59,523 nucleotides of DNA from Kalaharituber pfeilii (GCA_015179045.1 WHUZ01000164.1:1-59523); one strand, 5' to 3'; counted from the first letter of the stretch, positions 1-10,383 are shown. Notes: generated by a model not told the origin, from the sequence alone. Translations and numbers: made by a program.

Positions 1-1191
1 CTGGAGAAATGGCAATACGTGGTAGCGCGAGGAGTTACGCATGCACCGTGGGGAACAAGACGGGATGTGGTGGAGGGCTTGGCCAATCTAGAGTCCGTAG
101 AGACCTTCGTGAGATGGGAGTCTACCCGGGTGGAGGCGAGGGCATTGAGATTTGAAGGAGAGAGACTGAGGGAGAGGGAAGAGGGGCAGTATACCTGAGG
201 GCTCATTGAAACACGGCGGGGAGTTACCACTGGCGATTATACCGACTCTACAAAAGGACGCGGAGCGGGAGGAGTGGGAGAGACACATCGACAATGTTAA
301 GGACGAAGGGTGGACACCGGTTTACACTGACGGGAGCATGAGGAGGGATACAGCGGGGGCGGGTTTGTTCAGGGAGGGCCGAGCGACGTCGGTATACTTG
401 GGAGAAAACGCCACGGTGAACGATGCGGAGTTGATGGAAATCAGCGAGGCGATGGAGAGGGTGGAAGGGGAGCTGCTCATAGTGAGAGACTCGAGACACG
501 CGATCAGAAGAATGACCGACGCTTCGATGGGGGAGCCCACCCATGACGGGGCTACGAACCGGCTCAGGAAGGTGTGGGAGAGGAGAGTTGAGCGAGGGGA
601 TCGGGACTTAGCGGTGCTGTGGGTCAAGGCTCATAGAGGCATTGCTGGTAACGAGGCAGCGGATGAGGCAGCGAGAGTGGGTACCGCCCTGCAGTGCGCC
701 CCGGAGATTGTGACCGAAGCCGGTATGACACAAAGAGGAAGGAGGGAAAGGGCGGGGGAGAGAAACCGATTGGAATTGGCATACAGACCACTAGAGAAGC
801 TGGGACATCTGACAGGGAGACTGGCGGGATTGTTTGGGGGTAAGGGGCTACGGGCCTGGAGGTGGCACCTGGGGGAGGGGGATGGACCAGAGTGCAGGTG
901 GTGCGGGAGGAGGAGGAGACGACGAGACACTTGTTAGGACGGTACAGAGTGTGGCAGCGGAGGTGGCCAGGGGGGAGGAACACGTGAGGAGACCACCGCG
1001 GGTCGAAGGGGAGGGGGGAGAGGATCCGTTGAGGAAGCTGATGGAGATGCTCGGAGAGTGATCATTAATAATTTCTTTGTTCCCTTTTTTCCGGTACTAA
1101 CTGTATTTATTTGTTTACAAATCCATAGCACATCGCCATAGCCCATAGGGCGGAAAGCGATTAATGATATAAAAAAAAAAAAAAAAAAAAA
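1..1191 (+). mobile_element. LINE-A copy, left end outside the window
   Basis: The element holds, in order, the spacer between reverse transcriptase and RNase H, an RNase H domain, a short C-terminal region, a 3' UTR of about 70 nt and tail A at 1131 (ATCGCC...GCGAT outer stem), ending in 21 A. It interrupts an older minus-strand LINE whose RNase H reading stops at 1192. No left TSD can be seen because the 5' end is off the window. Confidence 0.85.
206..1061 (+). pseudogene. LINE-A ORF2 C-terminus: RNase H, frameshifted
   Basis: RNase H degrades the RNA strand of the cDNA hybrid during target-primed reverse transcription. Its blocks are visible in order: YTDGS, DAELMEI, VRDSRHA and HRGIAGNEAADEAA, giving the D-E-D-H/D catalytic set. 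They are followed by the linker GGKGLRAWRWHLG and a CRWC zinc-ligand pair. Compared with the better copy at 10384-10882, the frame is lost in the purine run just after CRWC near 912, giving a stop at 937. A second frame continues to 1061 and ends in RKLMEMLGE, similar to the usual (E/D)xLxxWAGR end. The start at 206 is only the first ATG; the real ORF begins further upstream. Confidence 0.8.
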
Positions 1192-1957
1192 CGCTCTTAA
1201 GCACCCTTCTCACTCCCCTTACCTCCCCATCAAATACCGTTGCTGTTCTCCCTACCACTTCCGCCACCGCTGCTGTCCTCCCCCACACCCCTGCCCCCAT
1301 CTTGCTGTCCTCGATCTTGCTACCGTCTGAGAAGAGAATTGCCCTTTCTCTTCCCGCCTCCTCCACTGAGGTCTCCCACTCTTCTCCCTCCCCCCTTTCT
1401 ACCTAGCCTCTCTGCGCATTCCACTTTCACCATCTCACACTCCTCCCCATGAGATCTCATCTCCTCGCTCTCCTCCGAGAACCTCGACCACTGCCCCTGC
1501 TAGCGGTCCAGAACGCTTTCGTATCCATCCCCCTCTTCCAGGGCCTACTGCACTCCCCAGTCCTTCCAGTTCCTCGCCTCCTCCTCCCTCTCCTCGCTCC
1601 CTCTCCTGAAATCTCCTGTGCATAGTTCTGCAAGCTCCGATGGTACCTCCACCTCCTGAACCATCGCCCTTGCCTGTGCTCCGTCCAAGATCACCTCCAC
1701 CCCCTCCACTCCGCACACTGTATTCACCCCCTCTACCCCTGTGCCTCTCCCCCCTCTGGCTGTCTTCTGCAATGCTTGCAGCTGTACTCTCTCCATTTCT
1801 CTTCTCCACTCCTTCTGTCCTTTTCAACCTATCTCACTACCCCACATGGCCACTGCTCTAATCATGCCCGTATAAATCTGTCTCCAGCTCCTCGGGCTTA
1901 TCCCCCAAACCCTATTCCCCAAACTCCGCTAGTGCTCCAGTCAACCACGATAAATGA

Positions 1958-1994
<37 letters not shown>

Positions 1995-2252
1995 AGTCAA
2001 CCTCCTTGCCCTACTCACCCTGTTCTTCCAATGTACCGTGAAGGTCAAATTCTCGTCACAGATGACCCCCAGCCATTTCAGGAACTCCCCCTCCTTCTTC
2101 TGCCTCCTCCCTGTACTAAACGTTATCATCTCCCACTTCGACTCTCCCAGCGGGATCTGATCCTCCTCTGCCACCTCCTTCACCTCCTTCTTTACCTTCT
2201 CTCTCAGCCTCCCCATGTCCCAATAGCCATGCCAGTCTAGGACCGTTACCAT
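1192..2252 (-). pseudogene. Decayed LINE ORF2: RT C-terminus and start of RNase H
   Basis: Reading the minus strand from 2252 downward gives the RT segment after the YVDD box (TVLDWHGYWD, LKWLGVICDENL, HWKNRVSRARRLTG). After a micro-insertion the RT C-terminus follows (ERVQLQALQKTARG, ARNWKDWGV), and then the start of RNase H (FSDGSKIEDSKMGAGVWG, TVFDGEVRG). These match, in order, the RT/RNase H of the LINE at 43170-50487 at moderate identity. Several frameshifts separate the pieces. The reading is cut at 1192 by the LINE-A poly(A), so the rest of RNase H may lie left of the window. Confidence 0.8.
1947..1991 (+). mobile_element. Micro-insertion: last 14 nt of tail A plus poly(A)
   Basis: The insert is ACGATAAATGATAT plus 31 A, matching the 3'-most part of tail A (GCGATTAATGATAT). 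It is flanked by a perfect 11-bp direct repeat TCCAGTCAACC at 1936-1946 and 1992-2002, the TSD expected of LINE-type integration. It splits the minus-strand RT reading above. Confidence 0.8.
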
Positions 2253-2322
2253 TATACTCTGTTTATTCGTTGTTATGTACTTAAACCCTCGCCATAGCCT
2301 ACAAGGCGGCATGCGAGTAATG

Positions 2323-2366
<44 letters not shown>
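2253..2366 (+). mobile_element. 5'-truncated tail-A element
   Basis: About 35 nt of 3' UTR (ending ATGTACTTAAAC) lead into tail A at 2288 (CTCGCC...GCGAG stem; inner stem GCCT/AGGC) and a 38-nt A run. The flanks CCATTATACTC and CCATCATACCTC look like a degenerate TSD. Confidence 0.7.
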
Positions 2367-2368
<2 letters not shown>

Positions 2369-2430
2369 ATCATACCTCATGGCTCCAGCCCCCTCCTTCG
2401 CTTTCCCATCCACCCTTTCATTGCCCTCTA
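2367..2430 (-). pseudogene. LINE RNase H C-terminal fragment
   Basis: The minus strand reads VEGNERVDGKAKEGAGAMRY, the GNExxD block of LINE RNase H. It lies directly upstream, in the reading sense, of the post-YVDD part of RT. That order is impossible in an intact LINE, so this is a rearranged junction or a separate small fragment. Confidence 0.6.
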
Positions 2431-2734
2431 CTAATCAGCAAAAATAATTTATCACCGGGAGCACTGGGCGCATGAGGCGCTCCTGACGTAAACTCATCCC
2501 CTCGGCGCAGCTCGTTTAACGCTCACATTGTGGGTGCATTACCTCTTTAGTACTTACATTGTGAGCGCACAATGTCTATTTGCTAGCAGTATGGGCGTTA
2601 TCACAGTTAACTTCAACATCTAAGGCGTAATCACGGTTAACTTCAACATCCCAGGAGTCAGCACGCCGACTATATGCGTGCTCAATGTAGCTCGAATAAG
2701 ATGCTCCGCCCACGACAGGTCGGATATTGATTGA
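2431..2734. other. No gene seen; 29-bp direct repeat at 2594-2651
   Basis: No coding sequence is supported. Two adjacent copies of a 29-bp unit (GCGTTATCACAGTTAACTTC / GCGTAATCACGGTTAACTTC, both continuing AACATC) differ at a few positions. Confidence 0.6.
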
Positions 2735-3078
2735 TAGTGAGCGGCACGAGCTAGCTCGAGCCGAGCTGGAGGGTGAGCTCGAGCTGGCCTGGCATGAGCT
2801 CGAGCCTGGATTGATTATTTATATAATATTGACAAACTAAACTAAACTAAGCTAAATTTTCATCTTTCTCACTACTATGAGCTAAATTGTGCATTTCGAA
2901 GTTGTTGGTAGGTCAGAATGAGCTCCAAGTCTCTAATTATTACTATATTAGGTATTTACAGTTTATGAACCTTGCACTGGCTAAGCATTTTAGCGAGCTG
3001 TCAAGAAAAACACTAGCATGATCTTGGCTCGTTTGAGCTCGAGCTGGGTCGAGCTGGCTCGGCTCGTGCCGCTCACTA
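2735..3078. mobile_element. hAT-like MITE, copy 1 (344 bp)
   Basis: The ends are perfect 17-bp inverted repeats TAGTGAGCGGCACGAGC / GCTCGTGCCGCTCACTA, followed by GAGCTCGAGCTGG-type subterminal repeats. The terminus TAGTG fits the hAT YARNG rule. There is no coding capacity. No clean 8-bp TSD is visible here; the second copy at 10079-10332, which is inverted relative to this one, has a perfect one. Confidence 0.85.
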
Positions 3079-3115
3079 ATATTGAATATAGTGCTTGCGC
3101 GCTTGTGCTTATTGT

Positions 3116-3451
3116 TTTTTTGTTTTTTTTTTTATTTCATTGATCGCATGCCGCCCTACGGGCTATGGCGATGTATATATAAAGACAAAAGAGAAGAAAC
3201 AAAAACACACTAAGTACATGAGGTGATTGACCGGGGCCCTGAGCCTCTATCCCCTTTTTCTGTTCGGCTCATATTCCTCCGATCTCAGCCATTTCCCCCC
3301 AAGCCTGACCCTCTCGACTTCCACCCTTGCCTTGGTGTACAACACTATTGAGCTTGCCTTTTTTTCTTCCTCTTCGAGTGTCGTCTTGCGTCGCAACCAT
3401 CTAATGCCCGTTGCCATCTTTCCTAGCTCTTTATTGGTCCTCTTCCAGCCA
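3116..3451 (-). mobile_element. 5'-truncated tail-A half-LINE
   Basis: A perfect 12-bp TSD TGTGCTTATTGT lies at 3104-3115 and 3452-3463. On the minus strand the insert encodes the end of the ORF1-like protein (NKELGKMATGIRWLRRKT, KASSIVLYTKA, VRLGGKWLRSEEYEPN), then a 3' UTR and tail A (ATCGCC...GCGAT). The RRM-like block matches the full-length half-LINE at 23389-24825. The coding part has decayed and the stop is not at the usual DRGRK end. Confidence 0.85.
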
Positions 3452-3787
3452 TGTGCTTATTGTATTTCACAGTTCCTCATGTATTCCAATATGCAATTAT
3501 GCAGCAATTTATCAATTTATTGAATAACGACTAAAACTATGTACAAAAATAAACATTTGCTGCTAATTCCACTACACCCACCTCGTAGTCATCAAATTGG
3601 CCTGAAGCTGCCGCTCGCCGTAGGCTTGCCAGGTGCCATCGCACCGGCGAATGGCACCTGTTATAGCTGTCAGATTGAGCTCATTCTGCCTGATCTCGCG
3701 TCGCCGAGGTCTGCCATACCTGTCAAATTCATGGTATTCTGCAGTATATCGCGACGCGGAAAGGGTACTGCCATGCCTGTGCTCATT

Positions 3788-4361
3788 GTAGATGTCATCG
3801 AACACGTCCAGAAATGTATAGCAGACCAGAAGACAAGACCAAACTTCGAGCCAACGAGCAGGTTCCTGACACACATCGATCTCCTACACATGACGGTAGC
3901 ACTACTTGCAACAATTGCAGGAGCGGAGAGTTGCAAGGAGCAACTAGCAGGTCGGAGACGTTGTGTGCAAAACGAAGGGATTACACATACTGATCCAGAA
4001 ACACCACCTCCGCTGTCTTACGCAGCAATAGTTTCACAAGAAATCACAACACATCCCACCAGAAACACCACCTCTGCTGTCGTATGCAGCAATTATTTCT
4101 CAACACATTCCACCAAACACACCTCCGACAAACAAATCTGACTTACCTCCAATGGCACCACCTCCCTCGCCATAGCCCTTAGGGCGGCAAGCGAGTAATG
4201 ATATAAAAAAAAAAAAAAAAAGAGGTGCTTTTACAGGGGATGGTTTTGTAGGTAAGTTGCACAGGTGCCTGTCTCCGGGCCATAAGGACTTCGGTCTAGG
4301 GAGCCTGCCATGGCGAACAGCTGCAAGCGGGGTTACGTGAAATAAAAAAAATAAAAAAAAA
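3788..4361 (+). mobile_element. 5'-truncated tail-B half-LINE with an internal tail A
   Basis: A perfect 12-bp TSD CCTGTGCTCATT lies at 3776-3787 and 4362-4373. The insert starts inside ORF1 (VIEHVQKCIADQKTRPNFEP, then PPLSYAAIVSQE) and matches the ORF1 at 20923-21863. After an internal tail A with its own poly(A) (4166-4221), the tail-B 3' UTR resumes and ends in the tail-B hairpin (4311-4342) and A-rich tract. The RRM-like domain is missing. Tail A probably marks a nested insertion, but no TSD for it is clear; template switching is an alternative. Confidence 0.8.
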
Positions 4362-4499
4362 CCTGTGCTCATTCTGACTCATCGTGCACCGCCGAGTGGG
4401 ACCTACCATACCTGTCAATAGAGCTCATGCTATAGCATATTACGGTGTCGAGAGGGGCCTGCCATACCTGTTAACAGAGCTCATGACACTTTAATCTAT

Positions 4500-4690
4500 A
4501 GACTTTTTCTTTTTTCCGTACGGGACTTGACGGGATATTGTGACGGGATCGGATTTTTTTGTTCACTATCTCACTCTCTATTTCATTATTTCCTTACTCA
4601 CTATTTTATAACATGTAACTAAACACCTCGCCATGGCCCATAGGGCGGAACGCGAGTAATGATATATGAAAAAAAAATGAAAAAAAAAAG
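4500..4690 (+). mobile_element. 5'-truncated tail-A element
   Basis: Tail A at 4627 (CTCGCC...GCGAG) with an interrupted A tract is preceded by roughly 120 nt of T-rich sequence with ATGTAACTAAACA before the hairpin, as in other tail-A 3' UTRs. The 5' boundary and TSD are not certain because the target is itself a repeat. Confidence 0.6.
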
Positions 4691-5140
4691 TCAAATTCAG
4701 CTCATGTTGCGCCGTCAAGTGGAAAGAGTTATACCTGTCAGATTCAGTTCATTATGCGCTGTTTAAGAGGGCCTGCCATACCTGTAACTGCAATATTCAC
4801 GTCAACAAACACGCTCTCAGCGCGTCGGCACGTTGTACAGGTGTGGCCAGCAACCTCGTCGCAGCTGAACTTGACGTCAGAATGAGGGGGAATTCCGGCA
4901 ACCGGCAACCCGGAAATGTACTGATTAACAGCCCATCACGCCCATATCATACTACTGGGGTCTGCCAGCCGACCTATGTGAATAGCACCCAGCAGTTGTA
5001 GTGGCTGACCCAATGAGCGGCCTGATGAGTGGCCCAGTGAGCAGTGGCCCACCAAGTGGCCTTTGCAAAGGCGTAGACTTCGTCTCAATTGAGCAATGTC
5101 CTACGAGGGCATCTTAGGCATGCTGTGATATTGCCAGATT

Positions 5141-5534
5141 CAGATAATTGACTGCCCTGAAGATATTGGGCATATCAGGCGTATTAAACATCTTGAGTGC
5201 GCGTATCAGATACTGGGTATCTCTAGCATGTTGAGTGCCCACATCAGCATGCATGAGATATTCGGCATACTACACAGTTGTCGGCATCCCAATTTTACCT
5301 ATTACTCAAAAGTCCATATACTAGTGAGAAGTGCGCGCTCAACATACTCAACATGTCCAATATGCCCAATGTGTCCAATGACTCCAATGTGCCTTATCTC
5401 TCATAGATGCACGCAATATCTGATGTGCGCACTCAATATACTCGTATGTTCAAGACGCCCAATATCTCATGCGTGCACTCAATATGCTTAATACGCCTGA
5501 TATGCCTGATATCTTCAGGGCAGTTAATTATCTG
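5141..5534. repeat. Foldback repeat with ~110-bp imperfect arms
   Basis: The left arm begins CAGATAATTGACTGCCCTGA. The reverse complement of the right arm begins CAGATAATTAACTGCCCTGA and stays aligned for about 110 nt at roughly 85% identity. Each arm has shorter internal repeats of a TTGAGTGC(A/G)C(G/A) motif. No coding sequence or clear TSD is visible; it could be an old MITE. The flanks 4796-5140 and 5535-5867 hold no recognisable gene. Confidence 0.7.
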
Positions 5535-5867
5535 AACCGGTGACAGCGGGGATCCCTGTGACGTGCCGTCTGTCCTTCTGCCTTTGTAAGTGCTATTTAG
5601 AGACACTAAACAAATACTTCTTCTTCATTACTCACATCCAAGTGCTTAGAGAAACTACCCCCTGCTTGCGGTGGAAATGTACTCTGGTAAAATTTGGTTT
5701 GAATTTCACATAAATCCTTAGGGGAAGGCACCCATTGAATTTGTAATAGACTGGATGTATTTTCTTTTTTTTTTTCTCTCCTCGGATAGTATCCTGGCTA
5801 TGATGAGATTTCTTGTTTCATTACTCAAAGTGGTGATATAGCCTAAAAAGTGTATATCGCTGGTGGA

Positions 5868-6627
5868 CAGTGTTCCCAACCGGCCAGGCCAAGGTTCCAG
5901 ATGGCCCAGGCCGGTCCAGGCCGTTCAAGCAATTTCAGGGGCAGGAGGGCTGGTTACGAGGCTATTTCAGGGGCCACCTTCAGGTTACTTGGACACGGAT
6001 TTAATATGAACCTTGCACTATTTTCGGATAACTTTATTGAGCAGCGCTTTTCGCAGGTATTCAGGTAATTTTTTATCGTATCGCTTGACTATATACTAAT
6101 TTCTTATTAGTACTGCAGGGAGACAGACATTCCAACCACCGGTACTGGCGATGATGATTCCTTTAGTATTCACTCTCCGTAGTGCAGTTCAAATTTTGAT
6201 CTTGCATCGACGATTCCCTGCAGTCCAATCGGATGCTGATATCGAGTCTTCTGGAATTTGGGTTACAAAAATCTGGCGAGTTGGATTTGACAGTATGGTG
6301 AAGCTGTGCATGGTTAATGGTAAGCGATACTGGCGGTGTAAAATCAGCAAGCAAAATCGTAAACATTAGAGGATGAGGTATACGTAGAATTTAGAGTACG
6401 TTCTGTATATAGCTACTGTGTAACTTAACTCACACTGCAACCTGAATGGCCTAGACCGGCCTGAATGTCCTGAATGGCCCGAATGGCCTGAATGGCCTGG
6501 ACCGGTCTGAAACATTCAGGCCGTCTGGACCGGCGCGGGCGGACCTCACGGCCGGCCTAGATTTCTATGGCCCAGGCCGGCCAGGCCACACCCTTGGCCT
6601 GGCCTGGCCGGCCCGTTGGGAACACTG
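5868..6627 (+). mobile_element. hAT-like element, copy 1 (760 bp)
   Basis: The ends are CAGTGTTCCCAAC / GTTGGGAACACTG, followed by dense subterminal GGCCAGGCC/GGCCTGG repeats at both sides. CAGTG fits the hAT YARNG terminus. The 8-bp flanks CTGGTGGA and CTGGTACT match at only 5 positions. The interior keeps a remnant of transposase coding sequence, and the second copy at 35218-36365 shares it in inverted orientation. Confidence 0.85.
6151..6369 (+). pseudogene. hAT transposase N-terminal remnant (BED-finger-like)
   Basis: The 72-residue reading ends FDSMVKLCMVNGKRYWRCKI, resembling the DNA-binding N-terminus of fungal hAT transposases (a W...G.xYWRCK.C zinc-finger block). The downstream hAT dimerisation region and catalytic core are absent, so the element is non-autonomous. 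The same block is on the minus strand of copy 2 near 35625-35810. The assignment rests on motif resemblance only. Confidence 0.5.
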
Positions 6628-6983
6628 CTGGTACTTAACAGGTCCGTTCCACCCGCCCTGGGGTCCCTGCAACCTCATACATACTATGCACACCATATTA
6701 AGGATTATGATTGGCTTATGGCTGTACTACATTATACAGTCAGACCTTGCTATGACGAACTGGAAGCTACTGCCTGTAACGTCGGCGGTGGGCTTGGGCG
6801 GAGGCCTTGCCAAGGGGTACGGTCAGCTTGGGTATCGGCGGCGGGTCGGCGGCTATGGGTCGAGGACTACGGCGGCGACGGTGGCTCAGCGGCTAGGGGT
6901 CACGGACTATAGCAATGGCAGCGGCGGAGGAGTATGAGAAACCAGACGGGTCTATTGATTAACAAGATAACGGATAAGGAGAA
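6628..6983. other. No gene seen
   Basis: No supported coding sequence or RNA. The only notable item is an isolated pogo-TIR-like TACAGTCAGACCTTGC at 6735, without a matching partner. Confidence 0.6.
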
Positions 6984-6995
6984 GAAGAGCTATCT

Positions 6996-7052
6996 TTTTT
7001 TTTTTTTTTTTATATCAATACTCGCATGCCGCCCTATGGGCTATGGCGAGGG
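6996..7052 (-). mobile_element. Tail-only insertion, tail A
   Basis: Poly(T), then the complement of TAATGATAT-type tail and the whole hairpin; the insert stops 2 nt beyond the CTCGCC stem base. A perfect 12-bp TSD GAAGAGCTATCT lies at 6984-6995 and 7053-7064. Nothing else is inserted. Confidence 0.9.
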
Positions 7053-7323
7053 GAAGAGCTATCTACAGAGGCGGACCTGGGGCCCTTATATGCTTGGAAA
7101 TTGACATAGAAAGGAATACAGGACTATAACGATATGAGAAAGAGAATCCGAAATGCAAGAGCGGCAATAGTGATGCTAATATTGGAAGGCATATCAATGA
7201 GCTGTCAGAGGGCTAATCAACCGGACCGGGACGGCTTGTCAAGCCTTTCCGAGTCGGCTATTAGTAAGGTCTCACCTTCCGGCTTGGCACGTCGGCTCGG
7301 CTTGACTTGTCGGCTGCGGGAAA

Positions 7324-7361
7324 TTTTTTTTTTTTTTTTTTTAATATCATTTATCGCTTAC
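7324..7361 (-). mobile_element. Micro-insertion: last 19 nt of tail A plus poly(A)
   Basis: T19 followed by AATATCATTTATCGCTTAC, the complement of the 3' end of tail A. A perfect 13-bp TSD CGGCTGCGGGAAA lies at 7311-7323 and 7362-7374. Confidence 0.88.
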
Positions 7362-7374
7362 CGGCTGCGGGAAA

Positions 7375-8028
7375 GGATGATATCGATGCGTGCGTAGGTG
7401 GCTGTGACACTGCCCCTCGTTCGGCTAGTAAGAGGCCTATCGCATGACGATGATGAGCCGCCACGGCCCTCAAAGAGAACAGCTCAATTGCAGACCCCAT
7501 CAAGCTCAAGCTAAAGCTCTATAGACGAGTGCCAGATGCATCGTCCTATACAGTTCTCAATATTATCACGGCCTTCGGGTTCAAATTCAAGCCCTTCAAA
7601 CTATTGCAGGAGTATGATACATGCGGATCAGAATTATTTCTTGGTTATCAACGCCAGGTACAGGTTATACAGGTGTTATACTTGGCTACTTCGTTTTTAA
7701 GTTTGCATTTTAATGTCAAGTGTCGGCGTGGAGTTCCTTCCCATGTGGGATCTCATTCTGTTGACTGATCGAGGTGAAATAACTTTGTGCTGAACAAAAG
7801 CTCACCTCCAGTGATTATGTATTATTACCTTTTCTACTTCCTTTTTCCCCCCATTTGTTTGTTCGAACCATTCCTTCCCTTCATTAATTACAACGTTGCA
7901 CCCTTCATTATCCTGCTCATGACCCTCAGTTTGTGGCTTCTGCCAATCCTTCTGATATGTATCTTCGGTTCTATGATGTCTCTGCATTTCTTTTCTTTCT
8001 TTTCTTTTTTTCTCCCCTTCTCTTCTTT
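7375..8028. other. No gene seen
   Basis: Unique-looking sequence with a CT-rich stretch toward 8028. No recognisable coding region, RNA gene or repeat. Confidence 0.55.
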
Positions 8029-9216
8029 CCTCCGCTTCCACCACCACCACAACTATTGGGGTTCAGCCCCATCACCACCATAGACACGCAGCCGGCGGAG
8101 CCCACTGAACCCGTACCCTCAACACCACCACCCGCCCCGAACAACAAGAAGCGCAAAGGGAAGCAGCCATCCCCCCAGGTCCCCTACGCCGTTAAGCGCC
8201 AACTTGACGTCAAGGAGGCACAAAAGATCGCCTCCGCACCACCAGTTGACACCACAGCAGCACCACCCAGGGATAATATCTCCGTTGCCAGCACCAAAAC
8301 CCGAACCCCTGAACCCCCAAATCACACCTCAAGAACCACATCTAGCCCCAACGCAAGACGCGCTCCCCCACCCAGCACCGTTGCCACCACCAAGAAAGCA
8401 GGCATCGTCGTACATGGAAAATTTTTTTTTTTTTATATCATGATTCGCATGCCGCCCTATGGGCTATGGCGAGGTGTTTTATTAGACTAAAGGAAAAAAA
8501 ACAAATAAGGACCAAGTACATGTATTGCCCTCGGTGTTCATGCGTGATGCGGGTAAGTAATCCCAGAATCGTGTCCGTGACCTGTCTACTTCCTCCCTCT
8601 TTCTGTCTCGTACACGTTCGCCCGTAACCACCTTCCTGCGAGCCTGACTTTCCCGATGTCCGTTGGTGTTTCCAGGTAAACTACCACGGAACTTGTCACC
8701 TTGCCTCCCTCCATAAGGATTGTCTTCTTCCATAGCCATCTGATCACTGTTGTCTTGCATATGTCTTTGTTGGACGCCTCCAACCATCTTCGGACATTCC
8801 CCAAGTCTTTCCTCAGGGCTATGCCGTGTACGACAATGCCTTTACATGGGATAGCCCTAAGGAAGGCCCTGGGGAAAGTCCAAAAATGGCTGAAGGGAAG
8901 TAACCAAGAACTAGGAAAGACGGTTGGGATTAGATGGCTGAGACACAAGCAGACACTGATAGACGAGGGAAAAGTGACTAGCTCAGCCGTGGTATACTTG
9001 GAGGAAGAAAGTGAAATACAGAAAGTGTGATTGGGAGAGAAATGGTTGAGGGTATCTAAGTACGAGTCAGATAGGAGCAGGAGATAGGACCCGTCTTGTT
9101 TTGGCCTGTCACCCGCATCATCATCATCATCACATACCGCGGGCTCTACTGTAACTTCCTCTTTATTTTCCTTTTTCATGTACTTAAATCGCCATAGCCT
9201 ATAAGGCGGCATGCGA

Positions 9217-9244
<28 letters not shown>
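8029..9244 (+). mobile_element. Tail-A half-LINE, 5'-truncated, split by a nested copy
   Basis: The plus-strand ORF1 reading PNNKKRKGKQPSPQVPYAVK, LDVKEAQKIASAPPVDT runs to KAGIVVHG at 8418. It breaks at a minus-strand insertion and resumes at about 8843 (ALRKALGKVQKWLKGSNQEL, IRWLRHKQTLIDEGK). One in-frame stop follows EIQKV. The 3' UTR ends in tail A at 9188 (ATCGCC...GCGAT). Flanks CTCCCCTTCTCTTCT and TCCCCTCACTTTTCT suggest a diverged TSD, so the left boundary is approximate. Confidence 0.8.
8422..8842 (-). mobile_element. Nested tail-A half-LINE 3' part
   Basis: The minus strand reads GIVVHGIALRKDLGNVRRWL, ASNKDI, TSSVVVYLETPTDIGKVRLA and ends ETERGRK before a 3' UTR and tail A. It sits inside the RRM-like region of the plus-strand copy; flanks TACATGGAAA and TACATGGGAT are the likely TSD. 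The outer stem pair is mismatched here (C/A), the only non-pairing case I found. Confidence 0.8.
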
Positions 9245-9248
<4 letters not shown>

Positions 9249-9585
9249 CTCACTTTTCTATAAATCACCTTGTTAAATTTCATTCCATTACGCTGCTACT
9301 TCCGTTTGAGGTAAACCGGGGCAGGAAATGGGGAGATGTGTGTTGTGTTGTGTAGGGGTGGTTTTGTTTTCAATGATTGGCTTTCAACAGAGTCAGGTTT
9401 CATTTGGGATTTTTCTTGATCTTTTTCGCATCAGGTAGATACATTGTTACACTAAATATCGTTTAAAAAACTCTGCTTTGCTTTTTTCTGTAAGACTGGG
9501 AATTTGTGCGGGAAACATTTTGCTTTTTTGATTCAGCTACATGCACTTCTGGGTGGCTAGTTTTGGTATGCAAGTGTATTGAATT
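9245..9585. other. No gene seen
   Basis: Flanking DNA of the next element; no gene, RNA or repeat recognised. Confidence 0.55.
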
Positions 9586-10078
9586 ATGGTGTGCGTCTCG
9601 AGGAGATTTTCAGCTCACCACCGCCGTTGCCAACACATCACCCACATCGACACCCACTAACCCCGCGCCAGGAACCAATAGGAGACACCGAAGACGGCGC
9701 CAACATCCAATAAGATGCCGAGAAAGATGAGGAGAGCGTTTTCCCCCTCCGCCTCACCCGCCCCAGAGCCCGTCTCCCCCCCCGACGATTTACCGTTCTG
9801 GGGCGATCTGAACGACAGGCTATTTGACGCAAACTTCGACTTGGGCACCATCGCCGCGTCGCTGTGGATGAACTACCATTCGGACGGCACCCAGGCACCA
9901 AGGGCAGGGGCGACCCTAACAATATAATTCATGAACGACACCTGTGGCAGGCTGGAGTTCACCATGAACGATCAGGCCAGCCCCGCACCTCCCTCCCCAC
10001 CACCGCCACCACCGCCACTACCACCACCGCCGCCACCGCTGCTGGGGCTCAGCCCCATCACGTGCATTCAGTCGGAGC

Positions 10079-10332
10079 TAGTGAGCGGCACGAGCCGAGC
10101 CAGCTCGCTAAAATGCTTAACCAGTGCAAGGTTTTAAACCAGACTAGCAAGGTTTCATAAACTGTAAATACCTAATATAGTAATAATTAGAGACTTGGAG
10201 CTCATACTGACCTACCAACAACTTCGAAATGCTGATAGTAGTGAGAAAGATGAAAATTTAGCTTAGTTTAGTCTAGTTTGTCAATATTATATATAATCAA
10301 TCCAGGCTCGAGCTAGCTCGTGCCGCTCACTA
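10079..10332. mobile_element. hAT-like MITE, copy 2 (254 bp)
   Basis: TIR TAGTGAGCGGCACGAGC on the left, GCTCGTGCCGCTCACTA on the right, with a perfect 8-bp TSD GTCGGAGC at 10071-10078 and 10333-10340. The 8-bp TSD and TAGTG ends agree with hAT. The interior matches copy 1 in inverted orientation with a deletion. Confidence 0.92.
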
Positions 10333-10383
10333 GTCGGAGCCGGTGGAAGCGAGCCCCATCACGTGCATTCAGTGGGAGCCACC

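Larger units (their letters stand above)
3624..4795. repeat. Degenerate ~60-bp minisatellite, interrupted by insertions
   Basis: A unit built around TGCCATACCTGTCAAATTCA, GCTCAT and CGTCGAGAGGGGCC recurs near 3650, 3710, 3765, 4400, 4455, 4695 and 4740-4790 with 20-30% divergence. Removing the half-LINE at 3788-4361 and the tail-A element at about 4500-4690 brings the units into one tandem block. Confidence 0.65.

Noticed and set aside
6735..6765. Isolated pogo-type terminus TACAGTCAGACCTTGC
   Set aside because: No matching inverted partner was found within about 2 kb on either side, so no element can be delimited.
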